Below are positions 5,774 to 5,995 of a stretch of 5,995 nucleotides of DNA, one piece after another. The translations under genes and the position numbers were made by a program. Source of the stretch: JANRIC01 sp033765345 (lineage in GTDB: Bacteria > Bacteroidota > Bacteroidia > Cytophagales > Microscillaceae). Numbering within the stretch: position 1 is the stretch's first letter; every line of letters begins with the position of its first letter. The notes under the pieces were generated by a model. It did no database searches. It was not told where the DNA came from and worked only from the letters and a program-made list of their open reading frames with translations. The stretch covers positions 1-5,995 of the forward strand of contig JANRIC010000202.1 in the NCBI GenBank assembly GCA_033765345.1, written 5' to 3'.

Positions 5774-5971
5774 CTTGATTTTCAAGCACTTACAAAGTAT
5801 ATTTTGTAAGTGCTTTTTTTGATACATACCAGATGCATACAAATTCAAGGAAATATTGTACCAGGGAGAGCAGCTAATATGTACAAATATTTCACAATTC
5901 TTCAAACCAACTCCATAAATAACTCCCCAATCATTCCATTCAAGCAATTCATCTTGTATCAATTTTCTAAG
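5771..5971 (-). other. Small unrecognised open frame, possibly a decayed gene end
   Basis: On the minus strand an open frame runs from a TAG at 5974-5972 to a TGA at 5773-5771. It begins LRKLIQDELLEWNDWGV and contains HISCSPWYNISLNLY. The only starts are a TTG at 5962 and a late ATG. The frame ends inside the tRNA-Arg gene and its last quarter is the terminator hairpin, so it cannot be a normal intact gene. The first 45 or so residues read like protein (Trp-, Glu- and Asp-containing), so a fragment of a decayed gene is possible. I do not recognise the family, and chance is a fair alternative. Nothing else is seen in 5821-5995. Confidence 0.15.
5784..5820 (+). terminator. Strong terminator after tRNA-Arg
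   Basis: A perfect 13-bp stem, AAGCACTTACAAA (5784-5796) and TTTGTAAGTGCTT (5803-5815), has a 6-nt loop and ends in an unbroken T-run to 5820. This is the 3' end of the tRNA transcription unit, 10 bases after the tRNA. Confidence 0.93.
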
Positions 5972-5995
5972 CTAATAACATGGCTTAGTCTGGTA

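Noticed and set aside
5701..5995. Integrated element at tRNA-Arg
   Set aside because: No integrase and no repeat of the tRNA 3' end are seen in the 222 bases available.

Overview
The window looks like chromosomal DNA of a Bacteroidota bacterium, probably from the Cytophagia or a related lineage. The genome is moderately AT-rich and the genes lack Shine-Dalgarno sequences. Promoter-like elements fit the Bacteroidota pattern TTTG-N19/21-TAnnTTTG, clearest in front of a tRNA cluster. A Bat (Bacteroides aerotolerance) gene pair is also typical of this phylum. The assignment rests on these features and not on any database search.

Layout. (1) 1-287 is an array of seven 41-bp tandem repeats. Each repeat holds a perfect palindrome flanked by A-tracts, and a decayed eighth copy follows. 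(2) 298-620 has no convincing gene but contains several hairpins, a twice-repeated 15-mer and an inverted copy of its core, so alternative RNA folds are possible. (3) 621-2167 (+) is modB-modC, a 4-bp-overlapping pair encoding the membrane channel and ATPase of a molybdate/tungstate-type ABC importer. The binding protein modA is not in the window. (4) A hairpin at 2225-2250 separates modC from the convergent thiolase gene. (5) 2285-3463 (-) encodes a complete type II thiolase. (6) 3584-5340 (-) is batB-batC, again with a 4-bp ATGA overlap: a membrane-anchored von Willebrand factor A protein with an intact metal site, and its TPR partner. (7) Divergent from batB is a tRNA cluster on the plus strand: Ser(GCT), Pro(TGG), Arg(TCT), with hairpin-T-tract terminators after Pro and after Arg. 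(8) 5821-5995 holds at most a small unrecognised open frame on the minus strand.

How the genes relate. ModB and ModC should form the transport core of one importer and are translationally coupled. BatB and BatC are expected to act together at the inner membrane and periplasm. The thiolase is an independent metabolic gene of acyl-CoA/acetoacetyl-CoA metabolism. The coding genes are ordinary. The least explained part of the window is the repeat array plus the structured leader in front of modBC. On the minus strand this region reads as a series of hairpins followed by T-runs. I see no clear new multi-gene system.
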